Origin: Pseudomonas fluorescens HK44
Lineage (GTDB): Bacteria; Pseudomonadota; Gammaproteobacteria; Pseudomonadales; Pseudomonadaceae
Reading direction: 5' to 3'
DNA: 64,000 nucleotides
Assembly (NCBI RefSeq): GCF_000217955.3
Contig: NZ_AFOY02000009.1
Location: 186,001 to 250,000, forward strand
Shown here piece by piece: positions 43,817 to 51,601 of the stretch. A program made the position numbers and the translations under genes. The first letter of the stretch is position 1. Every line of letters starts with the position of its first letter. The notes beneath the pieces are model-generated. The model saw only the letters and a program-made list of their open reading frames with translations. It ran no database searches and was not told where the DNA came from.

Positions 43817-44245
43817 ATGACCAAAGTCGACTTCTATATCCTGCCCAGCGCCGATCCCTCCGCGCGGCTGGATTTTGCCTGCAAGCTCACCGAAAAAGCC
43901 TGGCGCATGGGCCACCGCATCTACCTGCATTGCAGCGATGCCGCCCAGCGTGACGATCTCGATGCACGCCTATGGGCGTTCAAAGGCGAAAGCTTCGTGC
44001 CTCACGGCCCCGCCGAAAGCGAACCGGACGGTTTGGTAATACTCGGCCTGGGAGACGATCCAGGACAACACCAGGACTTGCTGGTCAATCTCGACCTCAA
44101 AGTCCCGTCTTTTGCCCAGCGCTTTGCCCGTGTGGCCGAAGTGGTGGTTGAAGACCCGACTATTCGTCAGGCCGCGCGGGAGAGTTTCCGTTTCTACCGC
44201 GAACAGGGCTATCCTCTGCAAGATCACCGTTTACAGCGACTCTGA
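43817..44245 (+). CDS. holC: DNA polymerase III chi subunit
   Basis: HolC links the clamp loader to SSB at the replication fork. The 142-residue protein (TKVDFYILPSADPSARLDFA at the N-terminus) is full-length. It lies between pepA and the small holC-linked gene; valS would normally follow next, but here a 9-kb insertion intervenes. Confidence 0.95.
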   Translation: MTKVDFYILPSADPSARLDFACKLTEKAWRMGHRIYLHCSDAAQRDDLDARLWAFKGESFVPHGPAESEPDGLVILGLGDDPGQHQDLLVNLDLKVPSFAQRFARVAEVVVEDPTIRQAARESFRFYREQGYPLQDHRLQRL

Positions 44246-44252
44246 GCATACG

Positions 44253-44666
44253 ATGGACACGTCAAACCCGCTGCAAAAGTCCGCACACCTGCTGGACGAC
44301 CTCGAGTCGATCCGCCAGTTGCTCGGCGACGACAACCTGCAACCACCGCTGCTGACCGACACCGTCGAGCAAGGCCGCGATGAAGGCCAGATTCCGATGT
44401 TGTTCGATAAGGTCGGCGGCAAACCGCAGGCTGAATTCATCGAACCACCTGCTCCAACACCCGCGCCCGCGCCTGTCGCAGCTCCGGCTCCGGCATCATC
44501 TGTCCAGCAAGGCGCCGATGTCATGCTGCACCTGAACGACGAACTGCGCGCTGCCGCGCAAATGATCATGCAAGACGTGATCGACGACTTCGCCCCGCAC
44601 ATCGAAACCGAAATCAAACGCCGCCTGGATGCGCGGATGGAGCGGATGTTGAGTCAGTACGAGTAA
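44253..44666 (+). CDS. Conserved holC-linked protein; 3' end is duplicated at the far side of the island
   Basis: A 137-residue protein found between holC and valS in pseudomonads (PA3833-like); function unknown. It has an acidic N-terminus, a Pro/Ala linker at about 67-86 and a conserved C-terminal helix pair (HLNDELRAAAQMIMQDVIDDFA onward to LSQYE). Its last 150 bases recur, with 18 differences by hand count, at 53818-53967. It starts 7 bases after the holC stop. The gene is intact, which fits insertion at the 3' end with the coding end restored. Confidence 0.85.
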   Translation: MDTSNPLQKSAHLLDDLESIRQLLGDDNLQPPLLTDTVEQGRDEGQIPMLFDKVGGKPQAEFIEPPAPTPAPAPVAAPAPASSVQQGADVMLHLNDELRAAAQMIMQDVIDDFAPHIETEIKRRLDARMERMLSQYE

Positions 44667-44693
44667 CACCAATCCCCTGTGGGAGCGAGCCTT

Positions 44694-44739
44694 TGTGGCG
44701 AGGGGGTTTACCCCCCCGCTGGGTCGCAAGGCGGCCCCA
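44694..44739. repeat. Single degenerate REP unit
   Basis: TGTGGCGAGGGGGTTTACCC and the following GCAAGGCGGCCCC match one arm of the TGTGGCGAGG class; no inverted partner is visible nearby, so its pair may have been lost when the island inserted. Confidence 0.6.
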
Positions 44740-44839
44740 GTATTTCATTCGCAATGTGCATTTACAGGACTGATAAGAACAAGTTGAGTAGTGCGTACGT
44801 CCAAGGTACAGCCTGCTACGGTATGGACATCGAATCAGT

Positions 44840-45070
44840 TTGCCGGAGGTCATACTGGCAACGCTTGAACGCATCCGGTACGTGCCACATTATGTTGAGA
44901 CCATAGCGGGCAAACCCAAATACGAATCCAGTAGCAGCCGACCTGCTATCGAAGGCGTGCCGCAAATCTTCTGGGCTGACTGCAAGCCTTGGAGGGAGGC
45001 CCGTAGAACGCATAAGCATCGGCAATACCTCACTGAAGACCGTTGGCGATTTGAAATGAACAACCACTTC
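44840..45070 (+). pseudogene. Possible N-terminal fragment of a tyrosine-type integrase
   Basis: The frame from 44840 reads RIRYVPHYVETIAGKPKYES and then GVPQIFWADCKPWREA. This looks like the N-terminal segment (FW.DG.PWREAN) of site-specific integrases that I recall from Pseudomonas islands, and then loses all similarity. There is no catalytic domain. The position beside the duplicated gene end fits an integrase relic. The assignment rests on a short match and is uncertain. Confidence 0.35.
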
Positions 45071-45081
45071 ATGATCGTTTG

Positions 45082-45849
45082 CTACAGTGAAATCAATCCC
45101 TGTGCCAACGCCACGCCTACCGCTTGCCGACGGCTGAAAGAGCCCAGTTTTCGACTCGCATTGGCGATATGAAAATTGATGGTGCGTTCAGAGCAGCCCA
45201 GGATGCAGCTCATCTCCCAAGTCGTTTTACCCACCCCGGACCATTTCAGCACTTCAGACTCTCGCAGGGTCAGGCTGCAGAATTGCTCGCCTGGTTCTTT
45301 CAAGTGTTTCTGTGAGCCTTCCAAAAGGAACGGAATCAGCATGAATAGCTTCCCCAGGGGGGCATTCAGGCCATCGTCGAACTCATCATTAGAATTCATG
45401 CATTGAGCGACATTGAGTGACCCGGCCATTTCGTTACACCGCAGAGGAATGCTAACCCCTTGTAAAAGGCCATACCCCTCGCGTGCCTTCCAGAATTCAT
45501 TGGACCTGCCTCGCGCCTGCCTCCGTGCGGTCCCCCAAAAGAGCGGCACAAAGTGGTGACGGCAATGCCTGATTATCGGGTCCACCTGAATAAAGCTCTC
45601 CTCCTTGTATCGTCTGAGCCAATCAGAAGGGTAAGTCGTCATGATCCTATTGGAGGGGGCATTCGTTGTAGAGGAACCCATGCTCAGTAAGTAACTGTCA
45701 TAGCCGATTCGACGCAGTACCTTTCGTAAATGGCTTTCCCAGTCACGCCGATGCAAATCCTTGGCCAGAACGGAGAAGTCGTCCAATACCTCTTCGAAGT
45801 TAATCCTCAGGAGCACTTCTTTTTTTCTATATCTATATAAGTCATCCAC
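45082..45849 (-). CDS. LuxR-family quorum-sensing-type transcriptional regulator
   Basis: A 255-residue regulator with an N-terminal autoinducer-binding domain and a C-terminal LuxR helix-turn-helix. The TraR pocket residues W57, Y61, D70, P71 and W85 align at equal spacing to W77, Y81, D90, P91 and W105, and G113 probably corresponds to G131 in QGVSIPLR. The DNA-binding part (LTLRESEVLKWSGVGKTTWEM then CSERTINFHIANASRKL) is complete. The start is GTG 45849 with AGGG upstream. It is last in the island and shares its strand; a 92-bp gap from trpG allows its own promoter. The natural partner would be the LuxI/FeeM-like protein at 51594-52148. Confidence 0.9.
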   Translation of the reverse strand: MDDLYRYRKKEVLLRINFEEVLDDFSVLAKDLHRRDWESHLRKVLRRIGYDSYLLSMGSSTTNAPSNRIMTTYPSDWLRRYKEESFIQVDPIIRHCRHHFVPLFWGTARRQARGRSNEFWKAREGYGLLQGVSIPLRCNEMAGSLNVAQCMNSNDEFDDGLNAPLGKLFMLIPFLLEGSQKHLKEPGEQFCSLTLRESEVLKWSGVGKTTWEMSCILGCSERTINFHIANASRKLGSFSRRQAVGVALAQGLISL

Positions 45850-45941
45850 GATGAATCCCTGCCACTCATAGAAGCTTTTTTTTCGATACGATGCAACATT
45901 TAAGACACGGATTGTGGTACAGACAAGCCGTTGTCCGTCGC

Positions 45942-46535
45942 TTATATCTCTGGTTTGCGACAGTGCTGCCCTATAAAACTTTTAAATATTCCAAGGCCAT
46001 CCTCCGTCAAAATGCTTTCGGGATGAAACTGGACACCTTCTATCGGATGCTCAAGATGCCGCACTCCCATGATGTATCCGTCATCACTTGAGGTTGATGT
46101 CACCACCAGCTCCTCGGACAGGTCTTTGTTATCGATAATCAGCGAATGGTAGCGTGTCGCCTTGATCGACTTGCCATCGGTATGGGCGTAAACACCGCGG
46201 CCATCGTTGTTTATCGTGCTGATCTTTCCATGCATGACATGGGCAGTCCGAATAACCGAGCCACCGAAGGCCAGGCCAATAGCCTGATGCCCAAGGCATA
46301 CGCCCAAAATGGGCAAGCGCCCTTTAAAGTGTTGGATTACCTCGATATAACCGGCGTCCTGTGGATGACCGGGCCCAGGTCCCAGCACGCAAAAGTCCGG
46401 GGCATACATTTCAATCCTTTTAATCAAGTCCGGAACATCATTACGCTCTACATGAGTTTCCAGCCCCAACTGCTCAAGGTACTGACTGATAATGAATACA
46501 AAGCTGTCATAGGCATCAATCAGGAAAACTTTCAT
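45942..46535 (-). CDS. Glutamine amidotransferase component of an anthranilate synthase (TrpG/PabA type)
   Basis: A 197-residue class I glutaminase that passes ammonia to the chorismate-binding partner. It has the triad C80 (GVCLGHQ), H171 and E173 (FHPES) and LGPGPGHP at 51-58. It overlaps the trpE-like gene by 4 bases (ATGA), so the two are coupled. It is a second copy of the TrpG class, outside the trp operon and with lower GC than the core. It might equally act in folate-type PABA synthesis, but the partner argues for anthranilate. Confidence 0.92.
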   Translation of the reverse strand: MKVFLIDAYDSFVFIISQYLEQLGLETHVERNDVPDLIKRIEMYAPDFCVLGPGPGHPQDAGYIEVIQHFKGRLPILGVCLGHQAIGLAFGGSVIRTAHVMHGKISTINNDGRGVYAHTDGKSIKATRYHSLIIDNKDLSEELVVTSTSSDDGYIMGVRHLEHPIEGVQFHPESILTEDGLGIFKSFIGQHCRKPEI

Positions 46536-48007
46536 TGCAGCACCTCCTTTCCGGTAACGGCGCGATAAACAGAACCCATTTTGTAGAATGTTTCAGTCCA
46601 TTCTTTATCCGGAACCGAGTCTGCGACGCCCCCTGCGGAAGCCCTCAAGTAATAGGTGCCCTCTTTATGAACTGCTGACCGAATACACAAAGCCGTATTG
46701 ACGCTACCGTCGAATCCGATCAGACCGACCGCTCCGGCATATATCCCGCGACGGTTGTTTTCCATACTTTCGATAATCTGCATCGCCCGAATCTTCGGTG
46801 CGCCCGTCATGGTTCCCGCCGGAAAAGACGCCTTGATAACATCAAAGGCATCAAACCCTTTTCGCAATAAACCGCGTACGTTTGACACCATGTGATAGAG
46901 GTGGGAGTACTCCTCGACCAACATCAACTCGTCGACCTCAAGTGATCCTGGCTGACAGACGCGACCGATATCGTTTCTGCACAAGTCCACTAACATTAGG
47001 TGCTCCGCTCGCTCTTTTTCAGAGCGTGTCATGCTCAAGATCAACTCGCTGGAGGGTATACCGGGTGTTTTGCCCACGGTTCCGGCGATGGGTCTCATCT
47101 CGATCAGATCGTCCTTGATCCGGACAAACAGTTCGGGGCTGGCGCCGATCAGGTCGACCCCGCCCAGATTGGCCAAGTACATGTAGGGTGACGGGTTGTT
47201 TTTGCGCAATGCCCGATACACATCAAAGGGTTTGACCGGTGTATCAACCTGCACTTCGTGACCCAATTGAATTTGATAGATATCGCCTTGGCGAATGTGC
47301 TCCAGCGCCTTCTCGACCCAGCCAAGGAACTGCTCTTTTTCCACGGTATCGCGAGCAACCGTAACGGACGGGTAAACAATCGGCGCGTCAGAGGCCGGAA
47401 TGCCCATGGCATCGGCCAACAGCGCGGCATAGTCATCGGTGCTGCGGAACTTCCATAGAGAACAATTGTTAACCATGACATCCACAGTTCCGTTGGCGTG
47501 GAAATACACCAGCGTCTGAAACACCGTCAAGGCAATGATCGGATAGTCATTGGTCCGCTCGGTCAGGTCCGGAATATCTTCGACAAACCGGACACTGTCA
47601 TAAGAGAGGTAACCAAAAAAAGCGAGGCTGGGATTAGGCTGGCGCGGAACATCAAAGGGTGTTTGTAACGCACGCAACAAATCCCATACGGCATCGTTCG
47701 AATCGATGCCGACACGTCCATTGTCGTCCAGAATGATTCCCCGTTCCGACAGCGAACTTCTTAAATGAGCTATCAGTCGCTCATTACCCTCAAGTGTCGC
47801 GTACCCCTCATAAATCTTTACCGACAGTAATGGCTCCATCCCGATGATAGTCGCCTTACGATCGCGGCTGGGGCCAGACAGCGATTCAAGAATAAAGGTC
47901 CTATCGGGTCCTAATGCTTTTGCAGCCGCTTCATATACAGCCAGCGGATCGCATTTCAAGCGTTCAGTGTGCAGGTGAACACTGACGGGGGCGGTTATCC
48001 CACTCAT
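46532..48007 (-). CDS. Anthranilate synthase component I-like enzyme (TrpE paralogue)
   Basis: A 491-residue chorismate-utilising enzyme. The active-site segment reads PIAGT (306-310). ADC synthases (PabB) carry PIKGT with a catalytic Lys, so an anthranilate or 2-amino-2-deoxyisochorismate product is favoured over para-aminobenzoate. The tryptophan-site markers ILES (39-42) and NPSPYM (271-276) are retained, so feedback control may persist. The N-terminal region (LLES-type) and C-terminal MTGAPKIRAMQIIE are complete. It starts with AAAGGAG upstream. It lies after a 500-bp gap from the hydrolase gene and is coupled to the trpG-like gene. Confidence 0.9.
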   Translation of the reverse strand: MSGITAPVSVHLHTERLKCDPLAVYEAAAKALGPDRTFILESLSGPSRDRKATIIGMEPLLSVKIYEGYATLEGNERLIAHLRSSLSERGIILDDNGRVGIDSNDAVWDLLRALQTPFDVPRQPNPSLAFFGYLSYDSVRFVEDIPDLTERTNDYPIIALTVFQTLVYFHANGTVDVMVNNCSLWKFRSTDDYAALLADAMGIPASDAPIVYPSVTVARDTVEKEQFLGWVEKALEHIRQGDIYQIQLGHEVQVDTPVKPFDVYRALRKNNPSPYMYLANLGGVDLIGASPELFVRIKDDLIEMRPIAGTVGKTPGIPSSELILSMTRSEKERAEHLMLVDLCRNDIGRVCQPGSLEVDELMLVEEYSHLYHMVSNVRGLLRKGFDAFDVIKASFPAGTMTGAPKIRAMQIIESMENNRRGIYAGAVGLIGFDGSVNTALCIRSAVHKEGTYYLRASAGGVADSVPDKEWTETFYKMGSVYRAVTGKEVLQ

Positions 48008-48025
48008 GACATCACTCCTTTATTA

Positions 48026-48235
48026 TTACCAACCGCTCACACAGATGAGCGTCGAACGCACAGGCCGACGCCCCAAACTGCCAAGCAGTTCAATCAGCTT
48101 AATTATTGATTTAAAGGATCCGTCAATCAGGCGGGTGCGCGGGTCGCGAACGGGCATAACACCTTGCTGAGCGGTTCCCAACTGCACCGTCAGGCTGTGC
48201 AGTTGTACGGTATCGAGAGAAGAGGTAGAAATCAT
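48026..48235 (-). CDS. Possible small ORF before the trpE-like gene
   Basis: A 69-codon open frame with ATG at 48235 that stops 18 bases before the trpE-like start. It has no recognisable domain, and the ribosome site (GGCAGAG) is poor. It could be a small peptide, a leader, or chance. There is one Trp codon, the last sense codon, so a classical Trp attenuator is not supported. Confidence 0.3.
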   Translation of the reverse strand: MISTSSLDTVQLHSLTVQLGTAQQGVMPVRDPRTRLIDGSFKSIIKLIELLGSLGRRPVRSTLICVSGW

Positions 48236-48504
48236 GGCGTCGACTCTGCCAGATTCTCTATTCGGGGTATGTCAGACCTGTCCTTTAAAACATGCGGATT
48301 ACTCCGTCAGACCCAAGACGCTGCCAGGGAAGTCCGATAACCAACGCCTGAAGTTGCTCGGAACTCAGCTTTAGCTGCGACCCATGTCGGTTGCTCGGCC
48401 AGACAAATCGACTTAGTGCATGCGACGTGCCGCCAGCCAACTTACGGCACACGGGTTCACGCAAAGAGCCACCTCGAAAAAGAGACAGAACTTTACCGCA
48501 CCAT
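48236..48504. other. Gap between hydrolase and the trpE-like gene, with a second partial lux-box-like site
   Basis: No gene is recognised. At 48276-48295 ACCTGTCCTTTAAAACATGC shares its first 7 bases with the proposed lux box at 53606 and keeps CTG..CA but not the closing G. It lies 41 bases before the small ORF and 269 bases before the trpE-like start, so a second promoter for trpEG is possible. Confidence 0.35.
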
Positions 48505-49377
48505 TTAGGCAAGAAAGCGCTGGATGGCATCCAGGGTCTGCTCGCCACACTCCAGATACGGAACATGCCCCGCACCCTCAATGATGCAGACACTTGCCTG
48601 CGGCAGGAGGCTGTTGACCTCATCCAGGCAGGAAACATCAAACACGCGATCATTGCTCCCCCACACAATCAACGTCCGGGCCTGGACGTCAGCTAGCCGC
48701 ATTTGAAGCGGGTACAATCCGGCGCTCTTGAAGTCCCCCAGTATTTTCCCGACCCTCTCATAGCGAAACGCGCCCTTGATAGCCAGAGCCTTTGCCAGAA
48801 ACGCCGGGACCTTGGGCGCTCGAGTAAACACGATATCCCAAAGCCCCTGCATTTCACTGACGGTCCGGTAGCCAAACGGATGCTTGCCAGACTCAAGAAA
48901 CTGGCTCATGGCCGGACTAAGCCTTGCAGCCGGCAAGCCGGCAGGCGCCATTGCGATTAAACGGGACACCTCTGCCGGATAAGTGGCGGCATAAAGGCAG
49001 GCAATGCAGCCACCAATGGAGCTGCCAATCAATACGATGTCCTTGATGGACTGCGCATCGAAAAAAGCCTTCAGCCGCTGCACTTGAGCCACAGGACTGT
49101 AGCTTTGCGCTCCGTCAAATGTGGATTCCCCCTCACCTGGAAGGTCCAAGAAAACGCAGTTGTAAGCGTCCACCAACGAGTAAATCTGCGGCCCCCACTG
49201 ATCTTTACTGGTCCCTAATCCATGGAGAAACACCAGGGTGGGTCCGGCCTCGCGGCCGTTCGAGTGCAAATAGGCGATCTCATACCCATCTGTTTTCCAG
49301 CGCCAGACTTTGAGCCTGTAGCGAAACCGGTTTTGCTGACGCAAGGCGAGCAGTACCAACTGACCTAGCCACTTCAT
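48505..49377 (-). CDS. Alpha/beta-hydrolase
   Basis: A 290-residue hydrolase with HGLGTSKDQW (oxyanion region), nucleophile S120 in GSSIGG, an acid in WGSNDRVFD and a histidine in GAGHVPYLE. The short basic, hydrophobic N-terminus (MKWLGQLVLLALRQQNRFRY) may be a membrane anchor or signal-like stretch. ATG 49377 has GAGAGG upstream; a TTG at 49410 would overlap the exporter stop. In the island it could release or trim the acyl product; its substrate is unknown. Confidence 0.85.
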   Translation of the reverse strand: MKWLGQLVLLALRQQNRFRYRLKVWRWKTDGYEIAYLHSNGREAGPTLVFLHGLGTSKDQWGPQIYSLVDAYNCVFLDLPGEGESTFDGAQSYSPVAQVQRLKAFFDAQSIKDIVLIGSSIGGCIACLYAATYPAEVSRLIAMAPAGLPAARLSPAMSQFLESGKHPFGYRTVSEMQGLWDIVFTRAPKVPAFLAKALAIKGAFRYERVGKILGDFKSAGLYPLQMRLADVQARTLIVWGSNDRVFDVSCLDEVNSLLPQASVCIIEGAGHVPYLECGEQTLDAIQRFLA

Positions 49378-49406
49378 GGAAAACAACCTCTCAACAGGTT
49401 CGTCGA

Positions 49407-50291
49407 TCAATCAGCTGGGTTGTTGCCTGCACAAGCCTGCCGGGGCAGCAGGCGGACCTGGCAAAGCCCGACACCGACCAAAACCGCCACACCGCCGACA
49501 ACAAGGCTCAACGACAGACCTTCTTTTAAAAGAAGCTGGCTGACCGCGACCGCAAACACCGGCACCAATAACAGAAACGGCGTCAGGCGCTGGACAGGGT
49601 GTCTGCCCAAAAGCCAATACCACAGGCCAAATCCAATCAGCCCGCCGCTGACGGCGGTATACAGCACGGCAGCCCAGGCCGTCGGACTGGCCGTCAGGAC
49701 AGAACCCCACGCCTGCCCCTCAACCGCAGCCGAAACAATCAGCAACTCCGGCGCAGCAATCAATGCCGTCCACGCGCTTATCGCCACCGGGTTGAAAGGT
49801 CCCCACCGCTTGGTGAGCAACGTTCCCACGGCGAAGACAAAAGCCGCAGCAATCACCAGCAATATTCCCGACAACGCACCGCCCTTGCCTACGCCACCCA
49901 ACACCGTCAGCACGCCAAGCAACGCGATGACAATTCCCCCCACGACGGGTAATGCGATGCGCTCCCCCAATACCGCAAAGGCCAGCAACAGAGTGAAAGG
50001 TGTCGCCAGTTGGTAAGCGACAGCAGACGTCGAAGCATCCACTCGCGAAATGCCGCAATACAGCAATCCGAAATGAAGCGCCCCCACCAGGGAAGCGATC
50101 CAGAACACTTGAAGCAGTTCGCAACGCTTGGGAATCCCGCAAAAAGGTACTAATACAGCCGCCATCAAGGCGAAGCGCATCGCGACCATGAGGATCGGCG
50201 GAAGCTCTTGCCCGCCAATTTTAACCGCCGTCACTTGTGCGCCCCACAGGAACGCCACTAGTACGGCTATCAATGAATCTCGAATAGGCAT
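49407..50291 (-). CDS. EamA/DMT-superfamily transporter
   Basis: A 294-residue, about ten-segment membrane protein made of two EamA halves, with the typical signature GALHFGLLYCGISRVDASTSAV region and second half near LIGFGLWYWLLGRHPV. In an operon with biosynthetic genes it most likely exports the product or an intermediate. It starts 7 bases after the FMN-reductase stop. Confidence 0.87.
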   Translation of the reverse strand: MPIRDSLIAVLVAFLWGAQVTAVKIGGQELPPILMVAMRFALMAAVLVPFCGIPKRCELLQVFWIASLVGALHFGLLYCGISRVDASTSAVAYQLATPFTLLLAFAVLGERIALPVVGGIVIALLGVLTVLGGVGKGGALSGILLVIAAAFVFAVGTLLTKRWGPFNPVAISAWTALIAAPELLIVSAAVEGQAWGSVLTASPTAWAAVLYTAVSGGLIGFGLWYWLLGRHPVQRLTPFLLLVPVFAVAVSQLLLKEGLSLSLVVGGVAVLVGVGLCQVRLLPRQACAGNNPAD

Positions 50292-50298
50292 TTATCCA

Positions 50299-50910
50299 TC
50301 ATCCCGTTTGAAATTGGACTTGCTTGAGCAGGCGCAAACGCTCGGCGCCGCGACGGGGGCGTTCGTTCAACTTGTGATAGTGCTCCACGAGGCGGTCCAG
50401 AGTTTCCCGCAATGCCTGTTCCGCTTCCGGGTCCTGCACCAGTTGTGTGTTGAACGTGGCCGGAAACCCCGAGCCGACCAACACCATTTTGTTCAACAGG
50501 ACATTGAGCACCACCTGGCCAAATACCGCCGTGTGACCGTATCGACGCCCCACCACCGCCACCGCTGCAAGCTTGTCTCGCAGTGGCCGCTCTCGCGGAC
50601 GCATAAAGCCATACCCCACCCGCTCCAGAAACGCCTGGAAACGGCTATTGGTTCCATAGGCATGCATTACTGGCAGGTACAGGATGGCGTCCGCCTTGAC
50701 CATTTCATCGACGATCGCTGCGACATCGTCTGGCAGGGAACAATCGATGTGTGAACAGGCGTTGTCGGCATCGCAGTAGTCAATACGGTAATCGCGAAGC
50801 CATAGATCTTCGACCGAGGCGCGCCCTGCCAGGTGGCGTCGAATCAACGACACCACCCGACTGCTGACCCCGTGTGCCCGGCTTGACCCGACAATGACGA
50901 TCAGCTTCAT
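50299..50910 (-). CDS. NADPH-dependent FMN reductase
   Basis: A 203-residue flavodoxin-like reductase with VIVGSSRAHGVSSRVV at the N-terminus (phosphate-binding loop) and the flavin-side LPVMHAYGTNSRFQAFLER region. Several Cys residues (SHIDCSLPDD) are present. It starts 4 bases after the oxidase stop, and would supply reduced flavin or electrons. The in-frame upstream start at 50955 would overlap the oxidase gene by 41 bases and is not preferred. Confidence 0.88.
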   Translation of the reverse strand: MKLIVIVGSSRAHGVSSRVVSLIRRHLAGRASVEDLWLRDYRIDYCDADNACSHIDCSLPDDVAAIVDEMVKADAILYLPVMHAYGTNSRFQAFLERVGYGFMRPRERPLRDKLAAVAVVGRRYGHTAVFGQVVLNVLLNKMVLVGSGFPATFNTQLVQDPEAEQALRETLDRLVEHYHKLNERPRRGAERLRLLKQVQFQTG

Positions 50911-50914
50911 CAGT

Positions 50915-51601
50915 TCAGGACGCCTTGGCCAATGGCACGTCGACGAGACGCTCATATTCCAACAGCGACTCCTCCAGCAACTGACCGGTGAGGTACAACG
51001 TCACCTTCGCCACTTCTTTGATCAGTGCTCGCTCTTCATCGGTCTTCACCGCACGTTGCATCGCTAGGCGAACTTCTTCGGAGTGTTTTTCATCGATGGT
51101 CGAATGGGCGACAAAGAACGTCATCTGCTCGTCTTTAAGTCCCAGGTCTACGCGGAACTTGTTCAGGATGGGCTGGATGTGGTCATACACCTCTTCCGCC
51201 CAATAGCTGTACCCCAAGCGGGCAATCGGTCCAAGGCGGATGGCCACATCGTTCAGATAAGCGATCAGCGCCTGAGTGGGGGGAAGCGGCGCAGGCAACG
51301 ACGCAGGCAACGCACCGATGGACTCCAGGTCACGAATGACCATTTTCTCGTGGCCCAGCTCTTCAAGAGCGTGCTTGTAAACGAAGCGCAGCAGCGTTGT
51401 CTGGCCCGGATGCGCGCTGAATGCACAAGCTGCCTGATTGATCGAGTTGAACCGGGTGTAATGGTAAATCTGGAGCATCACCTGCTGATAAAGCTCGACC
51501 GTAATCGGCTGCTCAAGACTGTGACTCCAATAGCGACCTTTTTTGATTTTGGCCCAGCCGCTGTCGACAATAGCATCCAGTTCTTTGAAGAAATTATCCA
51601 T
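50915..51601 (-). CDS. Heme-oxygenase-like di-iron oxidase (iron-containing redox enzyme family)
   Basis: A 228-residue all-helical protein. The ligand pattern of heme-oxygenase-like domain oxidases is complete: E81-x2-H84, a central acid pair E136/E137, and the signature H166-x3-D170-x2-H173. Known relatives (UndA, BesC, SznF, PvfB, CADD) use two irons and O2 for decarboxylation, C-C cleavage, N-oxygenation or amine formation. It overlaps the acyltransferase gene by 8 bases and precedes the FMN reductase, its likely electron source. Which reaction it runs is not visible. Confidence 0.85.
   Translation of the reverse strand: MDNFFKELDAIVDSGWAKIKKGRYWSHSLEQPITVELYQQVMLQIYHYTRFNSINQAACAFSAHPGQTTLLRFVYKHALEELGHEKMVIRDLESIGALPASLPAPLPPTQALIAYLNDVAIRLGPIARLGYSYWAEEVYDHIQPILNKFRVDLGLKDEQMTFFVAHSTIDEKHSEEVRLAMQRAVKTDEERALIKEVAKVTLYLTGQLLEESLLEYERLVDVPLAKAS

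Larger units (their letters stand above)
44667..45081. other. Left junction of the island: degenerate REP plus possible integrase remnant
   Basis: This 415-bp gap begins with a single degenerate REP unit (44694-44739). It is followed by lower-GC DNA with a possible integrase fragment (44820-45070), then the LuxR gene in the opposite orientation. No intact gene is supported. Confidence 0.5.

Noticed and set aside
46532..48007. Reading the TrpE/TrpG pair as PabB/PabA (folate)
   Set aside because: PIAGT instead of PIKGT at the catalytic segment, and the accessory context, favour anthranilate-type chemistry.
48285..48668. 127-codon minus-strand frame overlapping the hydrolase end
   Set aside because: Mostly an alternate frame of the hydrolase gene, with no family features.
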